Below are positions 1 to 6,311 of a stretch of 20,944 nucleotides of DNA, piece after piece; the stretch's first letter is position 1; every line of letters starts with the position of its first letter. The position numbers and the translations under genes were made by a program. The notes under the pieces are model-generated. The model was not told where the DNA came from. It did no database searches and saw only the letters and a list, made by a program, of their open reading frames with translations. This DNA comes from RGIG8775 sp045612185 (GTDB lineage: Bacteria > Bacillota > Clostridia > Oscillospirales > CAG-272): contig JAZKYO010000059.1 in assembly GCA_045612185.1 (NCBI GenBank), forward strand, positions 1 to 20,944, read 5' to 3'.

Positions 1-130
1 CACAAATGAAATTTGCATCGCTATGTATAACAAATTTAATTGATATAACAACCATTTTGTTTGATATTTTAATTGTGTTTGCATGGACCGTCGAGGACGC
101 CGGTCCCTACAAACGTACGCATTTATGCGC

Positions 131-161
131 AGAAAAATGGCGGTGTCGAGCCGACATTTTT
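131..161. terminator. Hairpin with flanking A/T runs, terminator-like
   Basis: The arms AAAAATGGCGG (133-143) and CCGACATTTTT (151-161) pair with one G/A mismatch around a short loop. The A and T runs on the two sides could make it work in either direction. It adjoins the family B repeat just as the terminator at 20793-20837 adjoins the other copy, so the hairpin may belong to the repeat unit. No gene ending next to it is visible. Confidence 0.45.
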
Positions 162-175
162 CGAAGTGCGACCGT

Positions 176-249
176 GTTGTTCGCACAATCCCTAAATCGT
201 GAACCGCGAAGCGCATAGGCCCCCGCCGGCGAGGCGGCAAACTACAATG
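176..249 (+). repeat. Dispersed repeat family B, left copy
   Basis: Positions 176-201 are identical over 26 bases to the reverse complement of 20759-20784. The similarity continues with gaps through a GCCGGCGAGG block to the shared end CAAACTACAAT at 238-248. The same end motif closes the family A copies. The unit is non-coding and its function is unknown. Confidence 0.8.
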
Positions 250-379
250 ATACGCCGCACTTTATGACGTTCCAAGCCCTTTGTGTTTCATTCACTAAAA
301 CTGTCACGCTGTAACCCTGCTTGCTTTGGGGCTTTTTTACAAACTCTTGGGCAACTTGCACAAAACAGCGCTCTTTGCA

Positions 380-408
380 TTGACAGAGCAGAAAAATTAT
401 GGCATAAT
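380..408 (+). promoter_or_regulatory. Sigma-A promoter of the GH50-like gene
   Basis: A consensus -35 box TTGACA (380-385) is followed after 17 bp by CATAAT (403-408), one mismatch from TATAAT. The start point would lie near 415, giving a leader of about 38 bases before the ribosome-binding site at 439-445. Confidence 0.8.
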
Positions 409-452
409 TCACTTGAATAACAATAATTTATAAAACCGAAAGGAGATTTATT

Positions 453-2528
453 TTGAAAAACAAAGCTATGAAAAAGGTTTTACCCGTAAGCGCGTCTTAC
501 GTCAGAAGCGGTAAATTTTCTTCAAATACCGCCAAGGAAATCAACGAGCAGGTGGGTCTTCCCGAGGAGAGACTTGTGTTCAAGCACGCCCCGGGTACCG
601 ACTGGGACAGATATCTCGTTATCAAGCTTGACGTTGACAGCCTTGTGGGCAAGTACAACAAGCTTTGCGTTAAGCTGATGGCGGGGATTTCGGTAGCTGA
701 ATCGGGAGTCTACTACGAGGTTTATCCGATTGACTTTGACGGCGACGTCAAGGCGCTTACCTACGACACCATGCCAAAGCTTGGCGAGGCGCTCGGTAAA
801 GCCATGCTTGGTGGATTTAGCGGCTGTGACATCAGCGAGTACGTAAACAGCGTCAAGGCGTCCGGCAAAAAGGAGATATATCTTGCCGTGGGCGCTACAA
901 AATACACCGATATAGAGCTGAGACTTACCGACCCCACGGTAAAGGGCGAGGATATTACGATAATTTCGTCCGATACTAATATAACCAACACCTACACCAA
1001 GGCGCTTACGGGCGACGAGGCAAAGGACGCTGAAATCTGGGCGTGGGCGGAAAAGGTGTACGCCGAGTGGAGAGAGCATTACGAGGAGGTGCTTGCCGAG
1101 CCCGAGCTTGAGGCGGAGCTTATAGAATCCCCCAAGGAGCAGTTTACCGAGGAGGTATATTTCTCGTCCTCGTCAACAACCTTTGAGTCTTCCAAAAAAG
1201 CCGCAAAGACGAGAACGTTTGCCGCGTTGACCGACATCGACGAGTACGCGCCAAAGAAGGACTACCCCGTAAACGAATTCGGCGGTCTCGTGGACGAAAG
1301 CAGACGTCAGGAGGCGACGGGCTTCTTCTACACCAAGAAGATTGGAAAGCGCTTTTGGATAATCGACCCCAAGGGCTACCCCTGCGTTATCCGCGCGCTC
1401 AGCCAGGTTGAGCCGAGCTACCAGGGCTCGGCTTATCAGATGGAGCAGAGCCTTAAAAAGTACGGCACGCTTGAAAATTGGGGCAACACCGTCACAAAGA
1501 GGCTTAAAGAGGACCTTTACTTCTTTGCTTCGGCAAATCCCAGCCCTTACGCGGCAAATTCAAGCTATCCGCTTGTGAGCCAAAGGTCGGTGGGCTTTGC
1601 CGGTCAATACGGAAGAGTTATCGGCACGGCTAACTCCAAGGGTGGAAGCACTACCTTCTCCGAGAACAACACCATGAACGTCTTTGACCCCGCTTTCGTT
1701 GAGTTTGCCGACACTCAGGCCAAAAAGGTCGAGGCAACCAAAAACGACCCCTACATTCTCGGCTACACCACCGATAACGAGCTTCCCATGCAGAGCAGTA
1801 TGATACTTTCCTACCTCGCGCTTAACCCCGAAAATGAGGTAAACTACTACTCCTACGCCTGCGCATGGACGTGGCTTAAAAATATGAGCGGTAAGGAATA
1901 TCCCACCGAGGAGGACTTGAAGCCGGAGTACGCCGAGCTTTTCAGAGGCTTTGTCTGGGACAGATACTACTACGTCGTTACTACCGCTATGAGAAAGTAC
2001 GACCCCAACCATATGCTGCTCGGAACCCGCTTCCTTACGGGAGTGCGAAGCGCCGAGTGGGTGCTTAAGTTCGCGGGCAAGTACCTTGACTGCATTACAA
2101 TAAACTGGTACGCGACCTGGGAGCCGCAGGCTGAATCTATCTACCTTATCGCCAAGAGCGCAAACTGCCCCTTTATGATAACCGAGTTTTACGCCAAGGC
2201 GGGCGATTCGGGGCTTGGAAACACAGCGGGAGCAGGTCAGTACGTGGAAACTCAGAAGGACAGAGGAATGTTCTATCAGAACTATACGCTCCGTCTGCTT
2301 GAGGCAACCAACTGCATTGGTTGGCACTGGTTCCAATACCTTGACAACGACCCGAGAAACGCGGTTATGCCCGACGGACGAATCCGCGACGTTTCCAGCA
2401 CCAACTCCAACAAGGGCATCGTTTCCAACGAGCACGAGGAGTACACCGATTGCACCAAATATATGGCGGAGATTAACCGTAACGCTTACAGACTTATTGA
2501 CTACTTCGACAAAAAATACGGCAGATAA
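453..2528 (+). CDS. GH50-like (beta-agarase superfamily) glycoside hydrolase
   Basis: This 691-residue protein is probably a clan GH-A retaining glycosidase. The C-terminal part (about 285-691) follows the GH50 agarase pattern: a strand reading GKRFWIIDPKGYPCVIRA, then LGYTTDNELPM with E443 as likely acid/base, then PFMITEFYAKAG with E578 as likely nucleophile, and a closing WHWFQYLDND motif. Residues 10-175 begin SASYVRSGKF and resemble a CBM96-type beta-sandwich. The region 190-285 is a charged, Ser-rich linker. Translation most likely starts at TTG (453), seven bases after AAAGGAG (439-445); the first ATG (468) is too far from that site. There is no signal peptide or membrane segment, which is odd for an agarase and suggests an intracellular oligosaccharide substrate. 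It is transcribed alone. The family assignment is good, but the substrate (agar-type, beta-galactoside or other) is uncertain. Confidence 0.75.
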   Translation: MKNKAMKKVLPVSASYVRSGKFSSNTAKEINEQVGLPEERLVFKHAPGTDWDRYLVIKLDVDSLVGKYNKLCVKLMAGISVAESGVYYEVYPIDFDGDVKALTYDTMPKLGEALGKAMLGGFSGCDISEYVNSVKASGKKEIYLAVGATKYTDIELRLTDPTVKGEDITIISSDTNITNTYTKALTGDEAKDAEIWAWAEKVYAEWREHYEEVLAEPELEAELIESPKEQFTEEVYFSSSSTTFESSKKAAKTRTFAALTDIDEYAPKKDYPVNEFGGLVDESRRQEATGFFYTKKIGKRFWIIDPKGYPCVIRALSQVEPSYQGSAYQMEQSLKKYGTLENWGNTVTKRLKEDLYFFASANPSPYAANSSYPLVSQRSVGFAGQYGRVIGTANSKGGSTTFSENNTMNVFDPAFVEFADTQAKKVEATKNDPYILGYTTDNELPMQSSMILSYLALNPENEVNYYSYACAWTWLKNMSGKEYPTEEDLKPEYAELFRGFVWDRYYYVVTTAMRKYDPNHMLLGTRFLTGVRSAEWVLKFAGKYLDCITINWYATWEPQAESIYLIAKSANCPFMITEFYAKAGDSGLGNTAGAGQYVETQKDRGMFYQNYTLRLLEATNCIGWHWFQYLDNDPRNAVMPDGRIRDVSSTNSNKGIVSNEHEEYTDCTKYMAEINRNAYRLIDYFDKKYGR

Positions 2529-2536
2529 AAAAATTG

Positions 2537-2565
2537 TTGACAAGTTAAGGTTTATGTGTTAAAAT
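2537..2565 (+). promoter_or_regulatory. Sigma-A promoter of rubrerythrin
   Basis: TTGACA (2537-2542), a 17 bp spacer and TAAAAT (2560-2565) form a near-consensus promoter starting 9 bases after the stop codon of the preceding gene. I see no terminator in between, so some read-through from upstream is possible. Confidence 0.8.
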
Positions 2566-2579
2566 AGATCAGAATAAAT

Positions 2580-2597
2580 TTTCCCAAAATGGGGAAA
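2580..2597. promoter_or_regulatory. Short inverted repeat in the rubrerythrin leader
   Basis: TTTCCC (2580-2585) and GGGAAA (2592-2597) form a perfect inverted repeat just downstream of the likely transcription start and upstream of the GGAGG site. It could be an operator or a small RNA hairpin. It does not match a PerR box, and no regulator can be named. Confidence 0.35.
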
Positions 2598-2622
2598 TAA
2601 TCAGTAAAACGGAGGTGTTATA

Positions 2623-3159
2623 ATGAGCAAATACGATGGAACAAAAACACAAAAAAATCTTATGGCGGCTTTTTCGGGCGAGTCTGAGGCGAGAAACAAG
2701 TACACATATTTCGCATCGGTAGCCAAGAAGCAGGGATTTGAGCAGATCGCGGCGCTTTTCTTAAAGACCGCTGAGAACGAGAAGGAACACGCAAAGCTGT
2801 GGTTCAAGGAGCTTGAGGGCATCGGAGACACCGCGCAGAATCTTCTTTCGGCGGCAGAGGGCGAGAACTATGAGTGGACAGATATGTACGCTCAGTTTGC
2901 CAAGGACGCTGAGGAGGAGGGCTTTACCGAGCTTGCCGCAAAGTTCAGACTTGTAGCGGCTATCGAAAAGACCCACGAGGAGAGATACCGTGCGCTTCTT
3001 AACAACGTTGAGACCGCTCAGGTATTTGAAAAGAGCGAGGTTAAGGTTTGGGAGTGCCGCAACTGCGGACATATCGTGGTTGGCACGAAAGCGCCTCTCG
3101 TATGCCCCACCTGCGCGCATCCTCAGAGCTACTTCGAGATTCACGAGACAAATTATTAA
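2623..3159 (+). CDS. rbr: Rubrerythrin
   Basis: A 178-residue cytoplasmic non-haem iron peroxidase that reduces hydrogen peroxide in anaerobes, taking electrons through a rubredoxin-type centre. Residues 1-135 form the ferritin-like four-helix domain with the di-iron ligands visible as GESEA (E20), ENEKEH (E53, H56), EEEGF (E97) and EKTHEE (E115, H118). Residues 140-178 form the rubredoxin domain with C145, C148, C161 and C164 in two CxxC pairs. The length is slightly below the roughly 190 residues of the classical family. It has its own promoter, a GGAGG site at 2611-2615 and a strong terminator, so it is monocistronic. It marks an anaerobic host with oxidative-stress defence. Confidence 0.96.
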   Translation: MSKYDGTKTQKNLMAAFSGESEARNKYTYFASVAKKQGFEQIAALFLKTAENEKEHAKLWFKELEGIGDTAQNLLSAAEGENYEWTDMYAQFAKDAEEEGFTELAAKFRLVAAIEKTHEERYRALLNNVETAQVFEKSEVKVWECRNCGHIVVGTKAPLVCPTCAHPQSYFEIHETNY

Positions 3160-3172
3160 TTTGAAGCAAAAT

Positions 3173-3203
3173 AAAGAAGCCGAGTCACCGACTCGGCTTC
3201 TTT
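3173..3203 (+). terminator. Intrinsic terminator of rubrerythrin
   Basis: A perfect 14 bp stem, AAAGAAGCCGAGTC (3173-3186) with its complement at 3190-3203 and a three-base ACC loop, ends in TTT and lies 14 bases after the stop codon. The A and T runs at the two ends could allow it to act in both directions. Confidence 0.9.
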
Positions 3204-3215
3204 GTTGCAATAGAA

Positions 3216-3720
3216 TATAGTTTGTGGGGGAGTTGTTCGCACCGCAGCCATCGAGAAAAGTTTTTGCGGAGCTTTTTTCAAAAAGCGCGCGCCCGCGCCC
3301 GCAGGCGCACCGCGGTTTTTCTTTTTGGTCCTTTTTCTTTTGACGCTCCTTTCTCAAAAAGAAAAAGGACGAGAGACAGTAAGTAACTATTAACAGCACA
3401 CAAAAATATAGCTGTGTAAAACTCTGTAAACTATGTGTAATAGTTAGTTTTTCCCCCTCGTCCTTTTTTCTTTCGGATAAGTAGGCGCGAAATGAAAATC
3501 GGAACCGCAAGCGGATCCTGTTACAATTGACTTTTGCGGCTGAACACCGCAAATTTGCTTCGCAAACCGCCAATTGTAAAGGACCAAAAAAGAAAGACTC
3601 CGATTGAGAGTTTCGCTCGTTGCGACGGGCGACAAGGGCTATGCGCCCTTGACTGGCACCACCTCGCCGGTGGGGGCTCCACGTGGCTGCTGTGCGAACA
3701 CACCGATAAACTACAATTTA
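3216..3720. repeat. Gene-free composite block of nested inverted repeats
   Basis: About 500 bases without a credible gene. The outer ends are inverted copies of one another: TAGTTT (3218-3223), GTTCGCAC (3234-3241) and GCAGCCA (3244-3250) reappear as complements at 3708-3713, 3692-3699 and 3684-3690. An inner pair, 3316-3334 against 3578-3596 (core TTTGGTCCTTT), nests inside. Further in are a hairpin 3328-3341/3357-3370, an inverted pair TAACTATTA (3384-3392)/TAATAGTTA (3438-3446), and TTACAATTG (3521-3529)/CAATTGTAA (3571-3579). This looks like a MITE-like or REP-like element, or several inserted into one another. No transposase and no clear target-site duplication are visible. Confidence 0.7.
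3624..3719 (+). repeat. Dispersed repeat family A, left copy
   Basis: The 96 bases match the reverse complement of 20849-20944 with four mismatches (about 96% identity). The unit contains a GC-rich core with CACCTCGCCGGTGGGGG and ends CAAACTACAATTT-like at 3707-3719. A shorter, diverged partner in opposite orientation lies at 3216-3255. It is non-coding and of unknown function. Confidence 0.88.
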
Positions 3721-3738
3721 TCTGTGCATAATAAATTT

Positions 3739-3770
3739 AAGGAGCTATCTGTTTAATGAGACAGCCCCTT
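3739..3770 (-). terminator. Intrinsic terminator of the RpiR regulator
   Basis: On the minus strand, AAGGGGCTGTCT (3770-3759) pairs with AGATAGCTCCTT (3750-3739) over 12 positions including two G-U pairs, followed by a modest AAATTT tail. It lies 11 bases after the stop codon of the regulator. Confidence 0.7.
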
Positions 3771-3781
3771 TTGTGTTTTGG

Positions 3782-4618
3782 TCAATATTTTTTGGAGAGC
3801 AGGGAACGCTCGGTTTCTTTAATTGATTCGAGGGCGGTTTCGGAGTTGTGGCAAACTATGTAGTAGTACAGGGTGTCCACTATCGAAAGCTGGGCGATTC
3901 GCGAGGACAGACCGAGTATCGAGTGCTTAGTCTCCTCGGCAGAGGTTTGGAGAATAACGTCCGAAACTTTTGTGATGGGGGATTTGCCTTTGTTGGTTAT
4001 GCAGATTGTAGTTGCGCCGTGGTCTTTGGCGATTTTCAGCGCGTCAACTATGTCGCGGGACGAACCCGAATGGGTAACGCCCACTACGGTGTCCTTGGCG
4101 GTAAGATGTGATGCGGCAATAACCTGCATGTGGTTGTCGGAATATGCCACGGCGTTGCACCCCGCCCTTAACAGCTTATGGCTCATATCGGTGGCGACCG
4201 CCGCTGAGTTACCAAGTCCAAAGATTATTATGCGCTCCGAGTCGGACAAGCGCATAGCTGCCGCCTCGAGCTGGTCTTTGTCAAGCGAGGATTTCGTGCG
4301 CTCAAGGGCGCAGTAGATGTCGTTGCAGACCTTGCCGTATATTTCGTATGACGAGTCCTCATCGCTGATTTTCGTATTGGATATGGGAGTTTCGGATTCC
4401 TGTGCCAGCGAGATTTTAAGGTCTTGATAGCCCCCCAGACCAAGCCTCTTGGCGAAGCGGACGATGGTCGCCTCGCTGCATTGGCATTTTTCGGCAAGCT
4501 CCACTATGGAAAGGGCGAGTATTTCGTTGGGGTTGTCGCCAAGCCAGTCGGCAATCCGCTTTTCCGCCTTGCTCATGTCGGGATAGGACACCTTGATTTT
4601 TATCGAAATTTTTTCCAT
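3782..4618 (-). CDS. MurR/RpiR-family transcriptional regulator
   Basis: A 278-residue DNA-binding regulator that senses a phosphosugar. The N-terminal HTH_6 domain (1-75) has its recognition region near 38-58, reading CSEATIVRFAKRLGLGGY. The C-terminal SIS domain (about 125-255) shows GLGNSA (134-139) and THSGSS (182-187), the sugar-phosphate-binding turns of this fold. It is divergent from the eight-gene sugar operon, with the two promoters only about 60 bp apart, so it very likely controls that operon and itself. The likely ligand is a phosphorylated intermediate made by one of the two kinases in the operon. An AAAGGA ribosome-binding site precedes the start at 4618. RpiR proteins can be activators or repressors; an operator inside the operon's promoter spacer (4809-4822) favours repression. 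Confidence 0.93.
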   Translation of the reverse strand: MEKISIKIKVSYPDMSKAEKRIADWLGDNPNEILALSIVELAEKCQCSEATIVRFAKRLGLGGYQDLKISLAQESETPISNTKISDEDSSYEIYGKVCNDIYCALERTKSSLDKDQLEAAAMRLSDSERIIIFGLGNSAAVATDMSHKLLRAGCNAVAYSDNHMQVIAASHLTAKDTVVGVTHSGSSRDIVDALKIAKDHGATTICITNKGKSPITKVSDVILQTSAEETKHSILGLSSRIAQLSIVDTLYYYIVCHNSETALESIKETERSLLSKKY

Positions 4619-4719
4619 TTTGTTTTCCTTTTATATAATGGGAATTTATGGAGAGACGGTTGCCTTTGGGCGGTTTGTTTTCCATAGTTTTATCCCAATT
4701 TTGAAAATTTATTGCTTTA

Positions 4720-4749
4720 ATTATACCATACCCCCATTTAATTTGTCAA
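4720..4749 (-). promoter_or_regulatory. Sigma-A promoter of the RpiR gene
   Basis: Read on the minus strand: TTGACA (4749-4744), an 18 bp spacer and TATAAT (4725-4720). The leader is about 95 bases. A TGAAAA-AAA-TTTTCA palindrome lies just upstream of the -35 box, and a related TTGAAAATTTATTG sequence lies at 4701-4714 near the start point. Confidence 0.8.
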
Positions 4750-4754
4750 GAAAA

Positions 4755-4769
4755 TGAAAAAAATTTTCA
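4755..4769. promoter_or_regulatory. Probable RpiR operator (upstream site)
   Basis: TGAAAA and TTTTCA half-sites separated by AAA. The same half-sites occur in the perfect palindrome at 4809-4822. It sits 5 bases from the -35 box of the regulator gene and 38 bases upstream of the -35 box of the operon. The assignment to RpiR is inferred from position. The surrounding DNA is very AT-rich, which makes such sites easier to find by chance. Confidence 0.5.
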
Positions 4770-4807
4770 AAATTTGCGAAAAATATTGAGAAAAATTGCA
4801 AAAACTA

Positions 4808-4836
4808 TTGAAAAATTTTTCATAATATGGTATACT
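4808..4836 (+). promoter_or_regulatory. Sigma-A promoter of the eight-gene sugar/ETF operon
   Basis: TTGAAA (4808-4813), a 17 bp spacer and TATACT (4831-4836), giving a leader of about 47 bases to the ATG at 4891. It is the only clear promoter serving the genes up to 14182. Confidence 0.82.
4809..4822. promoter_or_regulatory. Perfect palindromic operator inside the operon promoter
   Basis: TGAAAAATTTTTCA is a perfect 14-base palindrome that overlaps the -35 box and fills part of the spacer. A bound dimer there would block RNA polymerase, consistent with repression by the divergent RpiR protein until a sugar phosphate appears. Confidence 0.6.
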
Positions 4837-4890
4837 TTTTAAGTAAAATTGAGCTAAAATTAAAAATATTTTCATTTTTGGGAGGAAATT

Positions 4891-6297
4891 ATGCTTGATT
4901 ACAAATTGAAAATAGGTATTATTTGCGGACGTCGCGATATTGCCGACGCGGCAACCAGAAAGGGCATATTTGAGCCTGCCGCCGCCATTGCCAACAAGGA
5001 GAAGGTTGTTCCTTATATCAAGGAAAGATTTTCCGACGGAATTACCGAGTTTATTGACGTTGAGTGGCTTAACGGTGAGGGGCTTCTCATCAAGAACACC
5101 GAGGTTGACGAGGTAGTAAAGCACTTTAAGGCTGAGGGCGTAAACGCCGTTATTCTTGCGAACTGCAACTTTGGCAACGAGGAGGCTATGGGGCAGGTTG
5201 CCAAAAAGCTTGCGCTCCCCACGCTTCTTTGGGGACCGCAGGATATGCGCTTTGACCCCGATGGAATGAGATACACCGACGCGCAGTGCGGCTTGTTTGC
5301 AATAAGCAAGCAGCTTCGCAGACTTCACGTTCCTTTTACATACGTTGAAAACTGCCCCGTTGACAGCGAAATTTTTGCTGAGGGAATGGAGAAATTCCTC
5401 TCGGTAGCCTGCATGGTGAACAATTTCAAAAAGCTGAACGTGGTTCAGGTGGGCACAAGACTTAACCCCTTCAAGAGCGTTATGGCTAACGAGCTTGAGA
5501 TTACCGAAAAATTCGGCATCAACATGAACACCGTCAATATGGCTGTTTTCTCGCAGAAGATGAACCGCATTTACGAGGAGGAAGGCGAGGCACTTGCAAA
5601 AGAGGTTGCCATGCTCCGCGAGATGTACGACACCGAGGGAATTACCGACGACCATTTCAAGCGTATTATGACAATCGCCTACGCTTATAAGGAAGTTTTT
5701 GAGGAGACGGGATGCGACGTTATCTCGTCCGAGTGTTGGACTGCTATGCCGCAGTCTATCGGTGTTGCGCCCTGCCTTGCTATGAGCGTGCTTGCAGACA
5801 GAGGATATCTTGTAACCTGCGAGTCGGACGTTTATGGCGCGATTACTCAGGCGCTTCTTAAGTGCGCCACCAGAGGAAAGGGCGCGCCCCTCTTTGGAGA
5901 GTTTACGGTAAGACACCCCGAGAACAAGAACTCCGAGCTTTTGTGGCACTGCGGTCCTTTCCCCTATTCCATGAAGAAAGAGGGAACGGTGGGCTCGCTT
6001 CGCAATGCGGGCAAGCCTGCCTTCAGAGTAAAGGACGGAGAGTACACCATAGCGCGTTTCCAGGGCGACGCGGGCAAATATACGCTCCTTGGCGGCGAGT
6101 TCAAGACCACCGATGGACCTCACACCTTTGGAACCTATATGTGGGCTGAATTTGCCGACCTTTCAAAGATTGAAAAGAAGCTTATCGAGGGGCCGTACAT
6201 TCACCACATGAGCGAAATTTACGGCAACTACGGCGATGTGCTTAAGGAATTCTGCAAGTATATTCCTGAGCTGGAATTTGATGATATAAATAATTAA
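4891..6297 (+). CDS. L-fucose/L-arabinose isomerase-fold sugar isomerase
   Basis: A 468-residue metal-dependent aldose-ketose isomerase of the FucI/AraA fold, expected to convert an aldose to its ketose in the cytoplasm. The C-terminal half carries the family's metal site: E281 in SSECWTAMP, E311 and D313 in CESDVYGAI, and H411 in TDGPHTFG. The Rossmann-like N-terminal half has the GVNAVILANCNFGNEEA strand-turn typical of the family. The protein is shorter than E. coli FucI (about 590 residues) and near AraA (about 500), and is neither of them closely, so the substrate is open. Related proteins of this fold also isomerise other deoxy sugars and possibly sulfo-sugars. It is the first gene of the operon, has a GGGAGG ribosome-binding site, and ends 14 bases before the next gene. 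The product would feed the kinases and aldolase downstream. Confidence 0.85.
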   Translation: MLDYKLKIGIICGRRDIADAATRKGIFEPAAAIANKEKVVPYIKERFSDGITEFIDVEWLNGEGLLIKNTEVDEVVKHFKAEGVNAVILANCNFGNEEAMGQVAKKLALPTLLWGPQDMRFDPDGMRYTDAQCGLFAISKQLRRLHVPFTYVENCPVDSEIFAEGMEKFLSVACMVNNFKKLNVVQVGTRLNPFKSVMANELEITEKFGINMNTVNMAVFSQKMNRIYEEEGEALAKEVAMLREMYDTEGITDDHFKRIMTIAYAYKEVFEETGCDVISSECWTAMPQSIGVAPCLAMSVLADRGYLVTCESDVYGAITQALLKCATRGKGAPLFGEFTVRHPENKNSELLWHCGPFPYSMKKEGTVGSLRNAGKPAFRVKDGEYTIARFQGDAGKYTLLGGEFKTTDGPHTFGTYMWAEFADLSKIEKKLIEGPYIHHMSEIYGNYGDVLKEFCKYIPELEFDDINN

Positions 6298-6311
6298 TCG
6301 GAGGAAATAAA

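Larger units (their letters stand above)
1..452. other. Gene-free left end with repeat copy and promoter
   Basis: No convincing gene is visible here. Positions 1-80 are AT-rich, 85-106 can form a small GC-rich hairpin (GGACC pairing with GGTCC), 131-161 is a U-tailed hairpin, 176-249 is a copy of a dispersed repeat that recurs inverted at the right end, and 380-408 is a strong sigma-A promoter for the glycoside hydrolase. A 70-residue open frame at 6-218 runs through the hairpins and the repeat and has no ribosome-binding site, so I do not treat it as a gene. Confidence 0.7.

Noticed and set aside
6..218. A 70-residue open frame at the left end, plus strand
   Set aside because: No ribosome-binding site, runs through two hairpins and into the family B repeat, and the translation has no recognisable domain.
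309..346. A terminator at the GGGGCTTTTTT sequence near 335
   Set aside because: Only a three-base-pair CCC/GGG stem with a large loop can form; too weak to call.
1560..2543. A 327-residue open frame antisense to the GH50-like gene
   Set aside because: It is the complement of conserved catalytic motifs on the plus strand and has no start signals of its own.
3216..3720. A CRISPR array or an intact insertion sequence in the repeat-rich gap
   Set aside because: The repeats are inverted, not regularly spaced direct repeats, and no transposase frame is present.
4738..6123. A 461-residue open frame antisense to the sugar isomerase
   Set aside because: It mirrors a strongly coding gene, runs into the promoter region, and its composition (rich in Leu, Val, His, Asn) is typical of a reversed codon pattern.
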